A program made the translations under genes and the position numbers. Below the pieces are notes generated by a model, which made no database searches, was not told where the DNA came from, and saw only the letters and a list, made by a program, of their open reading frames with translations. A stretch of 64,000 nucleotides of DNA. It comes from SIG603 sp044432645. GTDB lineage: Bacteria > Bacillota > Clostridia > Oscillospirales > Acutalibacteraceae. Below are positions 52,107 through 60,864 of this stretch, one piece after another; position 1 is the first letter of the stretch; each line of letters opens with the position of its first letter. Location of the stretch: the NCBI GenBank assembly GCA_044432645.1, contig JAWXUM010000007.1:1-64000 (forward strand). The letters are read 5' to 3'.

Positions 52107-54026
52107 ATGACCACGTTAGAACAAAACGGCTTTGAAAGTTTTTGTAGTGGCAAGTACAGCAGTGCCTATGAATACATGGGCTTACATAAAATTCAAAATG
52201 ACAGTGGCAAACTTGCAATGGTGATTAGAACATGGGCACCAAATGCAAAGGCTGTTGCAATTACAGGGGATTTTTGTAATTGGGAAAGTGAAAAATATCA
52301 ACTTCACAACATTGGACAGGGCATTTGGGAGCTTTATTTTTACGAAATTTTAGACGAATATGCAAGTTACAAATTACATATAACTCCATATAACGGTGAA
52401 AGCTTTTTCAAGTCTGACCCTTATGCTTTTCATACCGAAACAAGACCTGAAACAGCGTCGAAGTTTTATGATATTAAAGATTACAAATGGACAGATTTGA
52501 AATGGATAGCAAATAAAAAGCGAAAACCACACTACGAAAAGCCTATGAATATTTACGAGGTTCATGCTGGCTCTTGGCGTAAATTTAAAGACGGCAGTGT
52601 TTTTTCTTACGAAAAACTTGCAGATGAGCTAATCCCTTATGTAAAAGAAATGGGTTACACTCACATTGAGTTCATGCCTCTTACTGAATATCCGTTTGAC
52701 CCATCTTGGGGTTATCAAGTAACAGGATATTTTAGTCCAACATCACGTTTTGGCTCTCCTAAAGATTTCATGTCTTTGGTTGACAGGTGCCACAAAGAGG
52801 GTATTGGTGTTATTATGGACTGGGTTCCTGCTCATTTCCCAAAAGATGCAACAGGCTTAGCCAACTTTGACGGCACTCATTGCTACGAGTATCAAGACGC
52901 TAGAAAAGGTGAACACAAAGAGTGGGGAACTTTAGTTTTTGACTACGGAAGAAAAGAAGTAGTAAATTTCCTAATTTCAAGTGCTAATTTTTGGATTAAA
53001 GAATATCATATAGACGGTTTAAGGGTAGACGCAGTTGCCTCAATGCTATATTTAGATTATGGCAGAGAAAACGGAGAGTGGATAGCCAACAAAGACGGTG
53101 GAAACCAAAACCTAGAGGCTGTCGAGTTTATGAGAACTTTAAACGAAGCAGTGTTTACACAAAACCCAGAAGTTATGATGATAGCAGAAGAGTCAACCTC
53201 GTGGCCAATGGTTACAAAACCACCATTTATGGGTGGCTTAGGTTACAATTATAAATGGAACATGGGTTGGATGAACGACATGTTAAGGTATATGTCGCTT
53301 GACCCACTTTATAGAAAAGGAAATCACGATAATTTAACTTTTTCGTTCTTCTATGCTTTTTCAGAAAATTATGTTTTACCAATTTCACACGACGAAGTGG
53401 TTTATGGCAAAGCTTCACTTTACAATAAAATGTTTGGCAATACCGAAGAAGAAAAATTCTCAGCTTTCAAGTGCTTTGTAGCATATATGATGGCTCACCC
53501 AGGCAAAAAACTACAGTTTATGGGTACAGAATTTGCTCAAAAAAACGAGTGGAATTTTGAAAAAGAACTTGAATGGGAACTTTTACAATATGACGAGCAT
53601 AAAACAGCTCAAACATTCTTCAAAGGAATTAACCATTTCTATTTAGATAGAAAAGAATTATGGGAAGTTGACTTTAGTTGGGAAGGCTTTAAATGGATTT
53701 CCAGCAGTGACGACAGTCAAAGTATTATTGCTTTTAGACGTTTTGACAAAAAAGGCAATGACATTATAGCAGTGTGTAACTTTTTACCTGTTACTAGGGA
53801 AAATTATCATATTGGCGTACCTTACAAAGGTGTTTATAGCGAAATATTTAACACCGACGACAAAATTTATGGTGGTAAAGGCGTTACCAATGGTACTAAA
53901 ATAAAAACGACAGATGAAAATTTACACGACTTTGAACAAAGTGTATCTCTTACAATTCCGGGAAACACTGTAATCTTTTTACGTTGTACTAGAAAAAATA
54001 ATATAAAAAAGAAAGAGGCTGAATAA
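52107..54026 (+). CDS. glgB: 1,4-alpha-glucan branching enzyme
   Basis: Adds alpha-1,6 branches to glycogen. The 639 residues have an N-terminal CBM48-like domain (about 20-120), then a GH13 barrel with DWVPAHFPKD, GLRVDAVASMLYLDY (nucleophile Asp), MIAEEST (acid/base Glu) and PISHDEVVYGK, and a C-terminal all-beta domain. Length is normal for the type without the extra N-terminal module. AAAGGGTGA precedes the ATG. It is the first gene of glgB-glgC-glgD-glgA. Confidence 0.97.
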   Translation: MTTLEQNGFESFCSGKYSSAYEYMGLHKIQNDSGKLAMVIRTWAPNAKAVAITGDFCNWESEKYQLHNIGQGIWELYFYEILDEYASYKLHITPYNGESFFKSDPYAFHTETRPETASKFYDIKDYKWTDLKWIANKKRKPHYEKPMNIYEVHAGSWRKFKDGSVFSYEKLADELIPYVKEMGYTHIEFMPLTEYPFDPSWGYQVTGYFSPTSRFGSPKDFMSLVDRCHKEGIGVIMDWVPAHFPKDATGLANFDGTHCYEYQDARKGEHKEWGTLVFDYGRKEVVNFLISSANFWIKEYHIDGLRVDAVASMLYLDYGRENGEWIANKDGGNQNLEAVEFMRTLNEAVFTQNPEVMMIAEESTSWPMVTKPPFMGGLGYNYKWNMGWMNDMLRYMSLDPLYRKGNHDNLTFSFFYAFSENYVLPISHDEVVYGKASLYNKMFGNTEEEKFSAFKCFVAYMMAHPGKKLQFMGTEFAQKNEWNFEKELEWELLQYDEHKTAQTFFKGINHFYLDRKELWEVDFSWEGFKWISSSDDSQSIIAFRRFDKKGNDIIAVCNFLPVTRENYHIGVPYKGVYSEIFNTDDKIYGGKGVTNGTKIKTTDENLHDFEQSVSLTIPGNTVIFLRCTRKNNIKKKEAE

Positions 54027-54028
54027 TA

Positions 54029-55234
54029 ATGTTACCAAAACAAGAAGTTGTAGCAATGCTTTTAGCAGGCGGACAAGGTAGCCGTTTAGGTGTACTAACA
54101 AAAAAACTAGCAAAACCAGCAGTTCCATTTGGTGGAAAATACAGAATTATCGATTTCCCACTTTCTAACTGCGTTAACTCTGGCATTGAAACAGTAGGTG
54201 TTCTTACTCAGTATCAACCACTTGAACTTAACGAGTATATCGGTAATGGTCAACCGTGGGATTTAGACAGCTTTACAGCTGGTGTACACGTTTTACCACC
54301 TTACCAAAAAAATAAAGGCTCTGACTGGTACAAAGGTACAGCTAACGCTATTGGTCAAAACATTGCCTTTATAGAAAGATACAACCCAGAATATGTTGTT
54401 GTTTTATCTGGCGACCATATTTATAAAATGGACTATTCTAAAATGGTTCAATACCATAAATACCACGGTGCTGACTGTACTATTTCAGTTATCGACGTTC
54501 CACTTGCAGAGGCTTCAAGGTTTGGTATTTTAAATACTAATGAAGATATGTCAATTTACGAGTTTGACGAAAAACCAGCAGTTCCAAAAAGCACAAATGC
54601 TTCCATGGGTATTTATGTTTTTACATGGAGCGTTTTAAGAGAATATTTAATAAAAGACGAAGAAGATGCTACATCAAGCAATGACTTTGGTAAAAATATT
54701 CTTCCTAATATGTTAAACGACGGCAAAAAAATGTACGCTTATGAGTTTGAAGGATATTGGAAAGATGTTGGTACTATCGACAGTCTTTGGGAGTCAAACA
54801 TGGACTTGCTTGACCCTAAAATGGCACTTGATTTAAGCGAAGAGAGTTGGAAAATATACGCAAGAAACCCTGTTATGCCTCCACATTATGTTGGTCATAC
54901 CGCTACCGTGCAACATTCATCTATTGCAGAAGGTTGTAATGTTTATGGCGATTTAGAATTCTCTATATTGTTTGCTGGTGTTACAGTTAAAGAGGGCGCA
55001 GTTGTTAACTCTTCTATCGTTATGCCTGGCGCAGTTATAGAAGAAGGCGCAGTTGTTGAATACGCAATTATAGGCGAAAATGCTGTTATAGGCAAAAATG
55101 CTGTTATAGGCAAAAAACCAGAACAAGTAGAAAACTTAGACGACTGGGGCGTAGCAGTAGTAGGACCAGATTGTAAAATTGCAGAGGGTGGAGTTGTTCT
55201 ACCAAATGCTATGATAGATGCAGACGAGGTGTAA
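54029..55234 (+). CDS. glgC: Glucose-1-phosphate adenylyltransferase, catalytic subunit
   Basis: Makes ADP-glucose from glucose 1-phosphate and ATP. The 401 residues have the nucleotide loop AMLLAGGQGSRLGVLT, the KPAVPFGGKYRIIDF motif and the catalytic region with SGDHIYKMDY. The C terminus is a left-handed beta helix with hexapeptide repeats (GAVIEEGAVVEYAI). All catalytic motifs are present, in contrast to GlgD. It is 2 bases behind glgB and 2 bases before glgD. Confidence 0.97.
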   Translation: MLPKQEVVAMLLAGGQGSRLGVLTKKLAKPAVPFGGKYRIIDFPLSNCVNSGIETVGVLTQYQPLELNEYIGNGQPWDLDSFTAGVHVLPPYQKNKGSDWYKGTANAIGQNIAFIERYNPEYVVVLSGDHIYKMDYSKMVQYHKYHGADCTISVIDVPLAEASRFGILNTNEDMSIYEFDEKPAVPKSTNASMGIYVFTWSVLREYLIKDEEDATSSNDFGKNILPNMLNDGKKMYAYEFEGYWKDVGTIDSLWESNMDLLDPKMALDLSEESWKIYARNPVMPPHYVGHTATVQHSSIAEGCNVYGDLEFSILFAGVTVKEGAVVNSSIVMPGAVIEEGAVVEYAIIGENAVIGKNAVIGKKPEQVENLDDWGVAVVGPDCKIAEGGVVLPNAMIDADEV

Positions 55235-55236
55235 TT

Positions 55237-56352
55237 ATGAGAGGTAATAATATTTTAGGCATTCTTTTTGCATATGTAAACGACGAAAGAGTACCAAATT
55301 TGACAAGAAGTCGTGTTATGGCTTCAGTTCCTTTTGGTGGCAGATATAGATTAGTAGACTTCACACTTTCTAATATGGTTAATTCTGGAATTAACAAAGT
55401 TGGTGTTATTACAGAGCGTAATTATCAGTCTTTAATGGACCATTTAGGTTCAGGTAAAGCTTGGGATTTATCAAGAAAAAGAGAGGGTTTGTTCTTACTT
55501 CCTCCTTTTGACGCTGACCATTCAAGAACAGACGGCAAAGTTGAGTCACTTGACTCTATTAAAAGATTTATAGAAAACTCTCAAGAAGAGTACGTAATGC
55601 TTTCCGACACTGACGCTATATACAACATGAATTACAAAGAAGTTTTAAGTTATCATATAGACAAAAAATCAGATTTAACAGTTGTTTATCGCCATGGAAC
55701 TAACCCAACACACGTAAGAACTGGTGTGCTTACTTTAAACGAGGAAGACCAAGTTACAAATTACAAAATTTTTGATAAAGGTGCAAACGACAGCGACATT
55801 AACATGGGTGTTTACATCATTAAAAAAGAAAAACTTCTTGATTTAATTGAAACTTGTATTTCTGAAAATATTTTAGACTTTGACAGGTCTGTTATGTTTA
55901 AATGCGTTAAAGAAATGAAAGTTTACGCTTATGAATTTACTGGTAAATATTATCAAATAACAGGCAGAGGTGAATATTTTAAAGCTAACATGGCACTTAT
56001 GGACGAAGAAGTAAGAAAAGAACTTTTCAACCCACAAAGACCTATTTATACAAAAGTTAGAGATGACATGCCTGCTAAATATGGGCTTGCATCACATGTT
56101 ACAAATTCAATTGTTGCTGACGGTTGTGCAATCGAAGGCGAAGTAGACGGTTGTGTTTTGTTCCGTGGTGTAAAAATTGGCAAAGGTTCAGTTCTTAAAA
56201 ACTGCGTTATTATGCAAGACAGCGTTATTGGTGAAAATGTTAAAATGACAAAAATTATATCCGATAAAGATGTTATTGTGAAAGATAATGCAGAGATTAA
56301 AGGTGCTGAAAGCTATGCTATGTATTTGAAAAAAGGCACAGTAATCGAATAA
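55237..56352 (+). CDS. glgD: Glucose-1-phosphate adenylyltransferase, GlgD subunit
   Basis: The 371-residue regulatory partner of GlgC in Firmicutes. The fold is the same, but the nucleotide loop is degraded (IL..AYVNDERVPNLTRSR instead of GGQGSRL), and SDTDAIYNMNY replaces the GDHIY site, so it is not expected to be catalytic alone. The GlgC/GlgD mixed tetramer is established in Bacillus and other Firmicutes. A C-terminal beta helix is retained. Confidence 0.95.
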   Translation: MRGNNILGILFAYVNDERVPNLTRSRVMASVPFGGRYRLVDFTLSNMVNSGINKVGVITERNYQSLMDHLGSGKAWDLSRKREGLFLLPPFDADHSRTDGKVESLDSIKRFIENSQEEYVMLSDTDAIYNMNYKEVLSYHIDKKSDLTVVYRHGTNPTHVRTGVLTLNEEDQVTNYKIFDKGANDSDINMGVYIIKKEKLLDLIETCISENILDFDRSVMFKCVKEMKVYAYEFTGKYYQITGRGEYFKANMALMDEEVRKELFNPQRPIYTKVRDDMPAKYGLASHVTNSIVADGCAIEGEVDGCVLFRGVKIGKGSVLKNCVIMQDSVIGENVKMTKIISDKDVIVKDNAEIKGAESYAMYLKKGTVIE

Positions 56353-56374
56353 AAAACGAAAGAAGGTCGAAAAC

Positions 56375-57802
56375 ATGAAAGTTTTATTTTGTGCAAGCGA
56401 AGCACTTCCATTTGCAGCAACTGGTGGTCTTGCTGATGTAGCAGGTTCTCTACCTCCTGCACTTAGAACAAGACTAATAGGCTGTAGAGTTGTTATGCCT
56501 TTATACGATACCATTTCACAAGAGCTTAAAGACTCAATGCATTTTGTAACAAGCATAAGTGTGCCTGTTGCATGGCGTAGACAATATTGTGGAATTTACG
56601 AAGCAAAAGTTGGCAAAGTAACTTATTATTTGCTTGATAATCAGTTCTATTTTAAAAGGTCTGGTCTTTATGGTCATTTTGATGATGCCGAGCGTTTTGC
56701 GTTTTTTTCAAGAGCAATTTTAGAAATGCTACCTTATATTGACTTTAAACCAGATGTTATCCACGCTAACGACTGGCAAACTGCTTTAGTTCCAATTTAT
56801 TATAGAATTTTCTATTCTAATTTAGACTGGTACCAAGGCATGAAAACACTTATGACAATTCATAACATTCAGTATCAAGGTCAGTATGGCCGTGATATTT
56901 TAGAAGATGTTTTCGGTATTCCTGAATCTGAAATGCCACTTATGGAGTGGGACAACTGTGTTAACCTTATGAAAGGTGCTATAGAAAGTGCTAACTGGGT
57001 TTCTACTGTTAGCCCAACTTATGCCGAAGAAATTCTTGACCCATGGTTCTCCCATGAACTAGACCCAATTTTAAGAGAACGTGCATGGAAATTGTCGGGT
57101 ATTTTAAATGGTATAGACCAAATTGGCTATGACCCTAGCACTGATAAAGATATTTACGAAAATTATTCTTTTGAGGATATTTCTGGAAAAGCTGTTAACA
57201 AAGAGAAACTTCAAGAAAGAATGGGTATAGAAGTTAACCCAGATGTTCCTGTTATTGGTATGGTAACAAGGCTTGTTTCTCACAAAGGTTTAGACCTTGT
57301 TAAAGAAGCTGTTGACGATTTAATGCAATATAGCAATTGTCAATTTGTTGTTTTGGGAAGTGGCGACTGGGAATACGAAACTTTCTTTAGAGAAATGCAG
57401 GAAAAATACCCAGGCAGATTTGCAATTTGTGTTGGATTTATTCCAGAGCTTTCAAGAAAAATTTACGCTGGTTCAGATATTTTCCTAATGCCTAGTAAAT
57501 CAGAGCCTTGTGGTTTATCTCAAATGATTTCTCTAAGATACGGTACAATTCCAGTAATTCGTGAAACTGGTGGATTAAAAGACTCTATTACCGATTGTCG
57601 TGACGGAAAAGGTAACGGATTTACATTTAAAAGCTACGCAAGCCGTGACATGCTTGACTCAATTCATGCATCAATTTATCTATATAACAACGACAAAAAG
57701 CAGTGGAATATCATGGTAGAACGTGCCATAAACTGCGATAACAGCTGGGGAAAATCAGCAAAAGAGTATATTAAACTTTATAAAAATATTGTTAAAAATT
57801 AA
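56375..57802 (+). CDS. glgA: Glycogen synthase (ADP-glucose type)
   Basis: Extends glycogen chains from ADP-glucose. The 475-residue GT5 protein starts MKVLFCASEALPFAATGGLADV, a variant of the KTGGL loop where Lys is Ala-Thr; HANDWQTALVP and the C-terminal PSKSEPCGLSQMISLRYGT with the catalytic Glu are intact. The change of the usual Lys in the N-terminal loop is notable, as that Lys contacts the nucleotide in many GT5 enzymes. Last gene of the operon, with a terminator after it. Confidence 0.96.
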   Translation: MKVLFCASEALPFAATGGLADVAGSLPPALRTRLIGCRVVMPLYDTISQELKDSMHFVTSISVPVAWRRQYCGIYEAKVGKVTYYLLDNQFYFKRSGLYGHFDDAERFAFFSRAILEMLPYIDFKPDVIHANDWQTALVPIYYRIFYSNLDWYQGMKTLMTIHNIQYQGQYGRDILEDVFGIPESEMPLMEWDNCVNLMKGAIESANWVSTVSPTYAEEILDPWFSHELDPILRERAWKLSGILNGIDQIGYDPSTDKDIYENYSFEDISGKAVNKEKLQERMGIEVNPDVPVIGMVTRLVSHKGLDLVKEAVDDLMQYSNCQFVVLGSGDWEYETFFREMQEKYPGRFAICVGFIPELSRKIYAGSDIFLMPSKSEPCGLSQMISLRYGTIPVIRETGGLKDSITDCRDGKGNGFTFKSYASRDMLDSIHASIYLYNNDKKQWNIMVERAINCDNSWGKSAKEYIKLYKNIVKN

Positions 57803-57822
57803 TGTGAATTTTATTTTCAGTT

Positions 57823-57848
57823 GAAAAGGACGGTTTTCCGTCCTTTTC
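57823..57848 (+). terminator. Terminator of the glycogen operon
   Basis: GAAAAGGACGG/CCGTCCTTTTC perfect hairpin with a TTTT loop, starting 20 bases after the glgA stop. Confidence 0.8.
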
Positions 57849-57883
57849 GCATATCCAAAAATTTACAATGACAGAAATTTAAC

Positions 57884-57912
57884 TTGCAAAAAATGCCGAT
57901 TAGTTGTAAAAT
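57884..57912 (+). promoter_or_regulatory. Promoter of the methyltransferase gene
   Basis: TTGCAA (57884-57889) and TAAAAT (57907-57912) with a 17-base spacer. Confidence 0.6.
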
Positions 57913-57946
57913 GAATATATAAATTTGTAAAGTAGAAAGGTTATTT

Positions 57947-59086
57947 ATGAACAAAGAGAAAATTGTAGAAATACTTGCAAAGCCTATATATTTTGCAGTT
58001 ATAAGTCAAAAAAAGAAAACTTCTCAAACTGAATTTTCCAAAATAGAAATAAAATCCTTTGAAAAAAATTCAGAAATCTTGTATCAGTTTAGCAGTCAAA
58101 AGCTAAAACAAGTTTTTCATAAAAATTTAAACAAAGAAAATGCTATTGATTATATTGTTTCACTTCTTGAAAACGATTTTCAACAATGCGTTATTTTTTC
58201 AAGCGAAAGCGACTATCATATAACAAGTTTTAACGGTAAATTTAAAATCAAAACTTCAAAAGCAACCAAATCGCCAAAAACTTTAAGCCACGATAGAACT
58301 AAAAATTATATAATTCCAGCTGATGCAGACTTTTTGTTTGAACTTGGAATTAGTACAAAAAATGGTGAAATCAAAAAGGAAAAATACGCAAAATACAGAC
58401 AAATTAATAGATATTTAGAGTTTGTAGACAATATAAAAGAAAGCTTTCCGAAAAACAAAACTATTAGAGTAGTTGACTTTGGTTGTGGAAAAGCTTATTT
58501 GAGTTTCGCTCTTTACTACTATTTAAAAGTAAAACTTAATTTAGATGTAAAAATTATAGGTCTTGACCTAAAAAAAGATGTTGTTGAATATTGTGACAAA
58601 TTAGCACGCAAATTATCTTATGATGGACTTAATTTTTACACTGGTGACATTGGACAATATAACTCTGACGACGGTTTCGACATGGTTATTTCACTTCACG
58701 CTTGCGATACAGCGACTGACGAGGCAATTTACAAAGGGATACTTTGGAAAAGTAAGATTATTTTTGCAGTTCCATGTTGTCAGCACGAACTTAACCCTCA
58801 GCTTAAAAACGAAGACAATAATGCTTTGCTTCGTTACGGCTTAATGCGTGAAAGGCTTGCAACTTTGATAACCGACACGTACAGAACTCTTCTTTTAGAA
58901 ACAAGAGGCTACAAATGCGATATGGCAGAATTTATCGAAACCGAGCATACTCCGAAAAATGTGTTAATTAGAGCTGTATATACAGGTGATAAATCCAAAA
59001 AAGCTAAAAAAGAATTAGAAACCATGAAAAGTTCATGGAATTTTACTCAACATTTAGAAAATATATTAGAAAAAGGCGGAATTTAG
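57947..59086 (+). CDS. Class I SAM-dependent methyltransferase (METTL25/RRNAD-like)
   Basis: A 379-residue methyltransferase. A variable N-terminal half (about 1-165) precedes the Rossmann domain, with motif I VVDFGCGKAYLSFAL, an acidic loop after IIGLDLKK, and MVISLHACDTATDEAI then AVPCCQHEL. The HACD and PCC pattern resembles METTL25/RRNAD-type proteins. The substrate, perhaps RNA or a protein, is unknown. AGAAAGG precedes the ATG. The nucleotidyltransferase gene follows after 2 bases. Confidence 0.85.
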   Translation: MNKEKIVEILAKPIYFAVISQKKKTSQTEFSKIEIKSFEKNSEILYQFSSQKLKQVFHKNLNKENAIDYIVSLLENDFQQCVIFSSESDYHITSFNGKFKIKTSKATKSPKTLSHDRTKNYIIPADADFLFELGISTKNGEIKKEKYAKYRQINRYLEFVDNIKESFPKNKTIRVVDFGCGKAYLSFALYYYLKVKLNLDVKIIGLDLKKDVVEYCDKLARKLSYDGLNFYTGDIGQYNSDDGFDMVISLHACDTATDEAIYKGILWKSKIIFAVPCCQHELNPQLKNEDNNALLRYGLMRERLATLITDTYRTLLLETRGYKCDMAEFIETEHTPKNVLIRAVYTGDKSKKAKKELETMKSSWNFTQHLENILEKGGI

Positions 59087-59088
59087 TT

Positions 59089-60009
59089 ATGAAAAAACCA
59101 ATTTTATTAGTTATGGCAGCAGGTATGGGTAGCAGATACGGTGGCTTGAAACAAATTGACCCTGTAGGTGTTAATGGCGAAATTATTATGGATTACTCTG
59201 TTTTTGATGCAAAAAAAGCTGGTTTTGAAAAAGTTGTATTTGTTATCAAAAAAGAAAACGAAGAAGATTTTAAACAAGCCATTGGTGATAAAATCTCAAA
59301 ATATATCGAAGTAAAATACGCTTACCAAAATCTAGCCGACTTACCAAATGGTTTTGAAGTTCCTGCACAGCGTGTAAAACCTTGGGGAACAGGCCACGCT
59401 GTTTTAAGCGCTAAAGAGTACATTGACGCTCCTTTTGTTGCAATTAATGCAGATGATTATTACGGTGGACAGGCTTTCCAAAAAATTTACGACTTTTTAA
59501 CTAGCAAACAAAGTCAAGATAAAATGCAAATTACAATGGTAGGTTACTTGATAAAAAACACATTGTCAGAAAATGGTCATGTTTCTCGAGGTGTTTGTGA
59601 AGTTGATGAAAACTCTAAACTAACTGGAATTACAGAAAGAACTAGAATTGAAAGAGTTAACGGCGCACCAGCATTTACTGAAAACGACGGCGAAACTTGG
59701 GAAAATTTAAGCGATGACACTATAGTTTCTATGAATATGTGGGGTTTTCCACAAGAAATGATGCAAGAGTTAGAAATTAAATTTAAAGAATTTTTGCTAA
59801 AAGATGCTCCTAGCAATCCTTTAAAAGCTGAATTTTTCTTGCCTTTTGCAGTAAATGACTTACTAGAAGAAAACAAAGGCGAAGTAACAGTTTTAAAATC
59901 AGAGGACAAATGGTACGGTGTTACTTATAAAGAAGACAAAGAAATTGTTAAAAACGCAATGAAAAATCTAGCAGAAAACGGCACCTACCCAAACCCCCTT
60001 TGGAAATGA
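59089..60009 (+). CDS. Sugar-phosphate nucleotidyltransferase family protein
   Basis: A 306-residue nucleotidyltransferase. The N terminus has LLVMAAGMGSRYGGLKQIDPVG, a GxGxRxG-type nucleotide loop, and the middle has GTGHAVLSAKEYI and a metal-binding AINADDYYGG. It lacks a beta-helix domain, so it is closer to the stand-alone GalU/RmlA-like enzymes. Substrate not known. The start is ATG 59089 after AAGGCGG; a longer frame from 59035 overlaps the methyltransferase. The pair is probably co-transcribed, and its position after the glycogen genes may or may not be functional. Confidence 0.88.
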   Translation: MKKPILLVMAAGMGSRYGGLKQIDPVGVNGEIIMDYSVFDAKKAGFEKVVFVIKKENEEDFKQAIGDKISKYIEVKYAYQNLADLPNGFEVPAQRVKPWGTGHAVLSAKEYIDAPFVAINADDYYGGQAFQKIYDFLTSKQSQDKMQITMVGYLIKNTLSENGHVSRGVCEVDENSKLTGITERTRIERVNGAPAFTENDGETWENLSDDTIVSMNMWGFPQEMMQELEIKFKEFLLKDAPSNPLKAEFFLPFAVNDLLEENKGEVTVLKSEDKWYGVTYKEDKEIVKNAMKNLAENGTYPNPLWK

Positions 60010-60046
60010 TGATTTTTATTGAACTAAACCATATATTTTACTGTAG

Positions 60047-60068
60047 GGAACGATGCCCTCGTCGTTCC
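60047..60068. repeat. Dispersed palindromic intergenic repeat, copy 3
   Basis: GGAACGA-TGCCCTCG-TCGTTCC, flanked by TGTAG and GT, lies in the gap after the nucleotidyltransferase. Outer arms AGGGAACGA and TCGTTCCGT are the same as in the copy at 34558; the centre differs. Confidence 0.6.
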
Positions 60069-60117
60069 GTCATTCGTTAATTTTCCCCCTATTCAAACAT
60101 TGAAAGGAAGATGTCAA

Positions 60118-60729
60118 ATGAGCGAGCATATGCCATTAATCATTGAGCTTAAACTCAAAGAAACCAGCGTGTATTGCTATTTTCACAATTCAGCAAGCAC
60201 CGATATGGCTACCTATTATGGTGAAGCACTGATAGAGCTTTACCACAAAGACGGATACGAAAATTCTCCACTTGAGCCTGAAATTATTGGGTACGAGCTA
60301 TTTCATAAACTGCGTAAAATATGCCCATTCGGTGTTGGACTTTCCATGGCAGGTTTTTGTGAGGAAGCGTATGAGTACATGTGCAAAAAATATCCTAACT
60401 ATAGCTTTAACGAAGCCGTAGACCGATATGTTGGGTTCATTTTTATTAGTGAGCCACAAAAAGACGCATTTCAAAGCGTTCAGCGTAGCAAATCCATTCC
60501 AACTGACAGCTTTATTATCGACTTTGACAAAAAATCTGTGAGTTTTGGGCTGTTTCACTTAGACGATATAAATGCTGTTGCAACTGAAGATTTACCTGTT
60601 ATTGACTATGATTTTAAAAATATTCCAATAGATGATTTTAAAAAACTGCACGGTTTACTTGATGAAAAGTTCAGCTTTGCCCACCACGAAAATGGCAAAC
60701 GCTACATTTACTCAAAACTTTATAGCTAA
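60118..60729 (+). CDS. Unknown soluble protein
   Basis: A 203-residue protein that I do not recognise. It has no signal peptide or membrane helix. The N-terminal part is rich in aromatic and acidic residues (SVYCYFHNSASTDMATYYGE), and the C-terminal part looks like alternating strands (DSFIIDFDKKSVSFGLFHLD). No catalytic motif is visible. The size and acidic make-up are like some immunity or SMI1/SUKH-type proteins, but no signature supports that. The start is ATG 60118 after AAAGGAAG. It stands alone between a dispersed repeat and a terminator. Confidence 0.65.
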   Translation: MSEHMPLIIELKLKETSVYCYFHNSASTDMATYYGEALIELYHKDGYENSPLEPEIIGYELFHKLRKICPFGVGLSMAGFCEEAYEYMCKKYPNYSFNEAVDRYVGFIFISEPQKDAFQSVQRSKSIPTDSFIIDFDKKSVSFGLFHLDDINAVATEDLPVIDYDFKNIPIDDFKKLHGLLDEKFSFAHHENGKRYIYSKLYS

Positions 60730-60748
60730 AAAAATAATTGATTAATTC

Positions 60749-60785
60749 AAACCACAGAAATGGACTTTCCTAATCTGTGGTTTTT
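60749..60785 (+). terminator. Terminator of the unknown 203-residue protein gene
   Basis: AAACCACAGA and TCTGTGGTTT pair around a 15-base interior that itself contains a GGA/TCC mini-stem, followed by a T-rich tail. Confidence 0.7.
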
Positions 60786-60821
60786 GATTTTATTAATTCA
60801 AAAAGATACTCTATAATAACA

Positions 60822-60856
60822 TAAAAAATAGCTGTCTACAATTTTTGCAGACAGCT
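60822..60856 (-). terminator. Terminator of the sigma/ABC operon
   Basis: AGCTGTCTGCA/TGTAGACAGCT hairpin (60830-60856) followed on the minus strand by ATTTTTTAT. Confidence 0.85.
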
Positions 60857-60864
60857 AGATTAAT

